A stretch of 64,000 bases of DNA from an uncultured bacterium (lineage in GTDB: Bacteria; Cyanobacteriota; Vampirovibrionia; Gastranaerophilales; Gastranaerophilaceae). Below the pieces are notes generated by a model. That model did no database searches and had not been told where the DNA came from. It saw only the letters and a list, made by a program, of their open reading frames with translations. Position 1 is the stretch's first letter; each line of letters starts with the position of its first letter. This document shows positions 62,968 through 64,000 of this stretch, piece by piece. Made by a program: the position numbers and the translations under genes. Where the stretch lies: the NCBI GenBank assembly GCA_946622415.1, contig CAMOPX010000002.1, forward strand, positions 62,001-126,000, in the 5' to 3' direction.

Positions 62968-63402
62968 ATGCACGGCAATCTGAATATAAAGCATGTTATT
63001 TTATCAAAAGTAAAAAATATAAAATATTATTATATTGATAAAGATGAATCAATCAATCAACAAACGGATAAAATTGCAGCCATAATAAACAATAATTGTG
63101 ACATGTTGATTCTAAACGGTCAAAATGCCACATCAGATAAATTTTTAAATATTGCTAAACAAGCAAGACAATTGTGTTCGATTTTTAACGTTGTATTAAT
63201 AATTGATGAAAGATGTGATATTGCAAAAATTGTTGATTCTGATGGTATTGTTTTATCAAACTGTTCATATTCTACTAATGATGCTAAAAAAATAGTAGAT
63301 TGTGATAAATTATTTGGAATTTACGGAAATATAAATAATGAATCAATTGAGGATATCGACTTCACACTGTTTAAAGATAAGATTATAATAAGGAAGTTAT
63401 GA
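62968..63402 (+). CDS. Half-size ThiE/TenI-like protein
   Basis: 144 aa. The stretch 'QARQLCSIFNVVLIIDERCDI' and 'IVDSDGIVLSNCSYST' follows the thiamine phosphate synthase pattern (CRxxxVxLIINDRVDxA, then DADGVHLGQ). The family is about 210 aa. Here the C-terminal half of the TIM barrel, including phosphate-binding loops, is missing, so catalysis is doubtful. It overlaps the NUDIX gene by 4 bp (ATGA). A degenerate or repurposed fold is inferred. Confidence 0.5.
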   Translation: MHGNLNIKHVILSKVKNIKYYYIDKDESINQQTDKIAAIINNNCDMLILNGQNATSDKFLNIAKQARQLCSIFNVVLIIDERCDIAKIVDSDGIVLSNCSYSTNDAKKIVDCDKLFGIYGNINNESIEDIDFTLFKDKIIIRKL

Positions 63403-63965
63403 TAATTAATAAAACAAAATATTTGGAATTTAAATGCGGAAAATCGCCGACAGGAAGCGATTGGCACTATGTTAGAAGAACTAATGACTCAAAATCACAT
63501 GACAGTGCAGTATGCATTACAACAATTGTTAAAAAAGACAATAAATATAATTTTCTTCTGTTAAAAACCAGACGTCCGCCAATATATTCGGAAGCCAAAG
63601 CGGAATTTTGCATTGAATCTCCCGCAGGATTAATAGGGGATGAAATTACGGACGAAACGCTGTTAGAATGCGCTAAAAAGGAGTTACTTGAAGAAGCAGG
63701 AATTAAAGCCGATAAAATTTTTATAGAACTATACAATTCCTCTACTTCAGCAGGATTGAGTTCAGAAACCCTAACTTATGTCACATCAATTTCGGACGAT
63801 TATAAAACTGTTAATCAGCCTGTGACAGACGGAGGAATAATTGTTGAAAGATTTTTAGTTCCTGTTGATGAAATTCATCAATATTTGCAAAATATTGACC
63901 ATAAAAAATATTCAATAGCTTCTGCTACCGTTTGCGGAATATTTTTTGCGTTAATGAGAATATAA
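63399..63965 (+). CDS. NUDIX hydrolase
   Basis: 188 aa. The Nudix box is 'GLIGDEITDETLLECAKKELLEEAGI', close to Gx5Ex7REUxEExGU with Lys in place of Arg. 'FCIESPAGLIG' before it and 'SSTSAGLSSETLTYVTSI' after it resemble the ADP-ribose/ADP-sugar pyrophosphatase (NudF) group. It hydrolyses nucleoside diphosphate derivatives; the exact substrate is unknown. It is coupled to the ThiE-like gene. Confidence 0.88.
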   Translation: MIINKTKYLEFKCGKSPTGSDWHYVRRTNDSKSHDSAVCITTIVKKDNKYNFLLLKTRRPPIYSEAKAEFCIESPAGLIGDEITDETLLECAKKELLEEAGIKADKIFIELYNSSTSAGLSSETLTYVTSISDDYKTVNQPVTDGGIIVERFLVPVDEIHQYLQNIDHKKYSIASATVCGIFFALMRI

Positions 63966-64000
63966 ATTATTCTTCATTCAAGGACAAAACCGCCATAAAT

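Noticed and set aside
63967-64000. Possible 3' end of a leftward gene (11 codons to the window edge)
   Set aside because: The frame is open, but 11 codons are too few to support a CDS.

Overview
The window is AT-rich bacterial DNA (roughly 30-35% GC by eye). Its genes point to a diderm, non-photosynthetic relative of the Cyanobacteria, most likely a gut Gastranaerophilales ('Melainabacteria'/Vampirovibrionia). The evidence is meso-DAP peptidoglycan genes (dapF, and murE with a DNPR motif), a Kdo/LPS precursor gene (kdsD-like), no photosynthesis genes, and several lineage-type proteins. These open with a low-complexity segment and a short 'ISFKG/NFTG' motif, or with a 'SQARFLGLTARK' start. The assignment rests on recognition and was not checked by a search.

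Layout. 1-2.1 kb: end of an M20-type peptidase, dapF, then the classic rpsF-ssb-rpsR operon with a strong terminator. 2.1-7.4 kb: two small HTH regulators around a palindromic operator, a WG-repeat membrane protein, panD plus a cupin, a DedA protein and two lineage-specific membrane proteins. 7.6-19.9 kb: ribF and rel, a DUF167 gene, a GGDEF-like/HD-GYP protein, the first 38-aa-repeat protein, a gene broken by an in-frame stop, a uvrC without its C-terminal HhH domain, bL25, folP and small genes. 20.1-27.15 kb: a 6.5-6.9 kb genomic island in the initiator tRNA gene. It carries a frameshifted tyrosine integrase, a serine recombinase, and cargo: a small membrane protein, a HhH-GPD glycosylase-like protein, an XRE regulator, and a winged-helix plus HEPN/DUF4145-like pair. 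Three att-like sites suggest more than one insertion. 27.2-28.0 kb is gene-poor with a palindromic repeat. 28.0-44.2 kb: sigma-like protein, aquaporin, phosphodiester glycosidase, kdsD, a possible cysteine protease, tRNA-Cys, fusA, a GT-C glycosyltransferase, an EF-hand protein, coiled-coil proteins, a stand-alone TOPRIM protein and an SDR. 44.2-50.8 kb: a leftward division/wall block (mscS-like, lipoprotein, blaI-like, unknown, rsmH, ftsL, ftsI, murE). 50.9-64 kb: TPR protein, SLC13/ArsB-type transporter, ruvB, the second 38-aa-repeat protein, a NarL-type regulator, an FAD oxidoreductase, mnmE, yidC, murA, an ECF-like sigma factor, a half-size ThiE-like protein and a NUDIX hydrolase.

How the genes fit together. 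The chromosomal backbone is mostly envelope synthesis (dapF, murA, murE, ftsI, ftsL, rsmH, kdsD, yidC), translation (rpsF, rpsR, bL25, fusA, mnmE, two tRNAs) and stress or second-messenger control (Rel, HD-GYP, sigma factors, NarL-type regulator). The novelty is in the tRNA-fMet island, whose cargo looks like a compact, undescribed defence candidate. It also lies in the lineage-specific proteins: the two 38-aa-repeat paralogues, the FxG-motif set, and the two divergent coiled-coil proteins.
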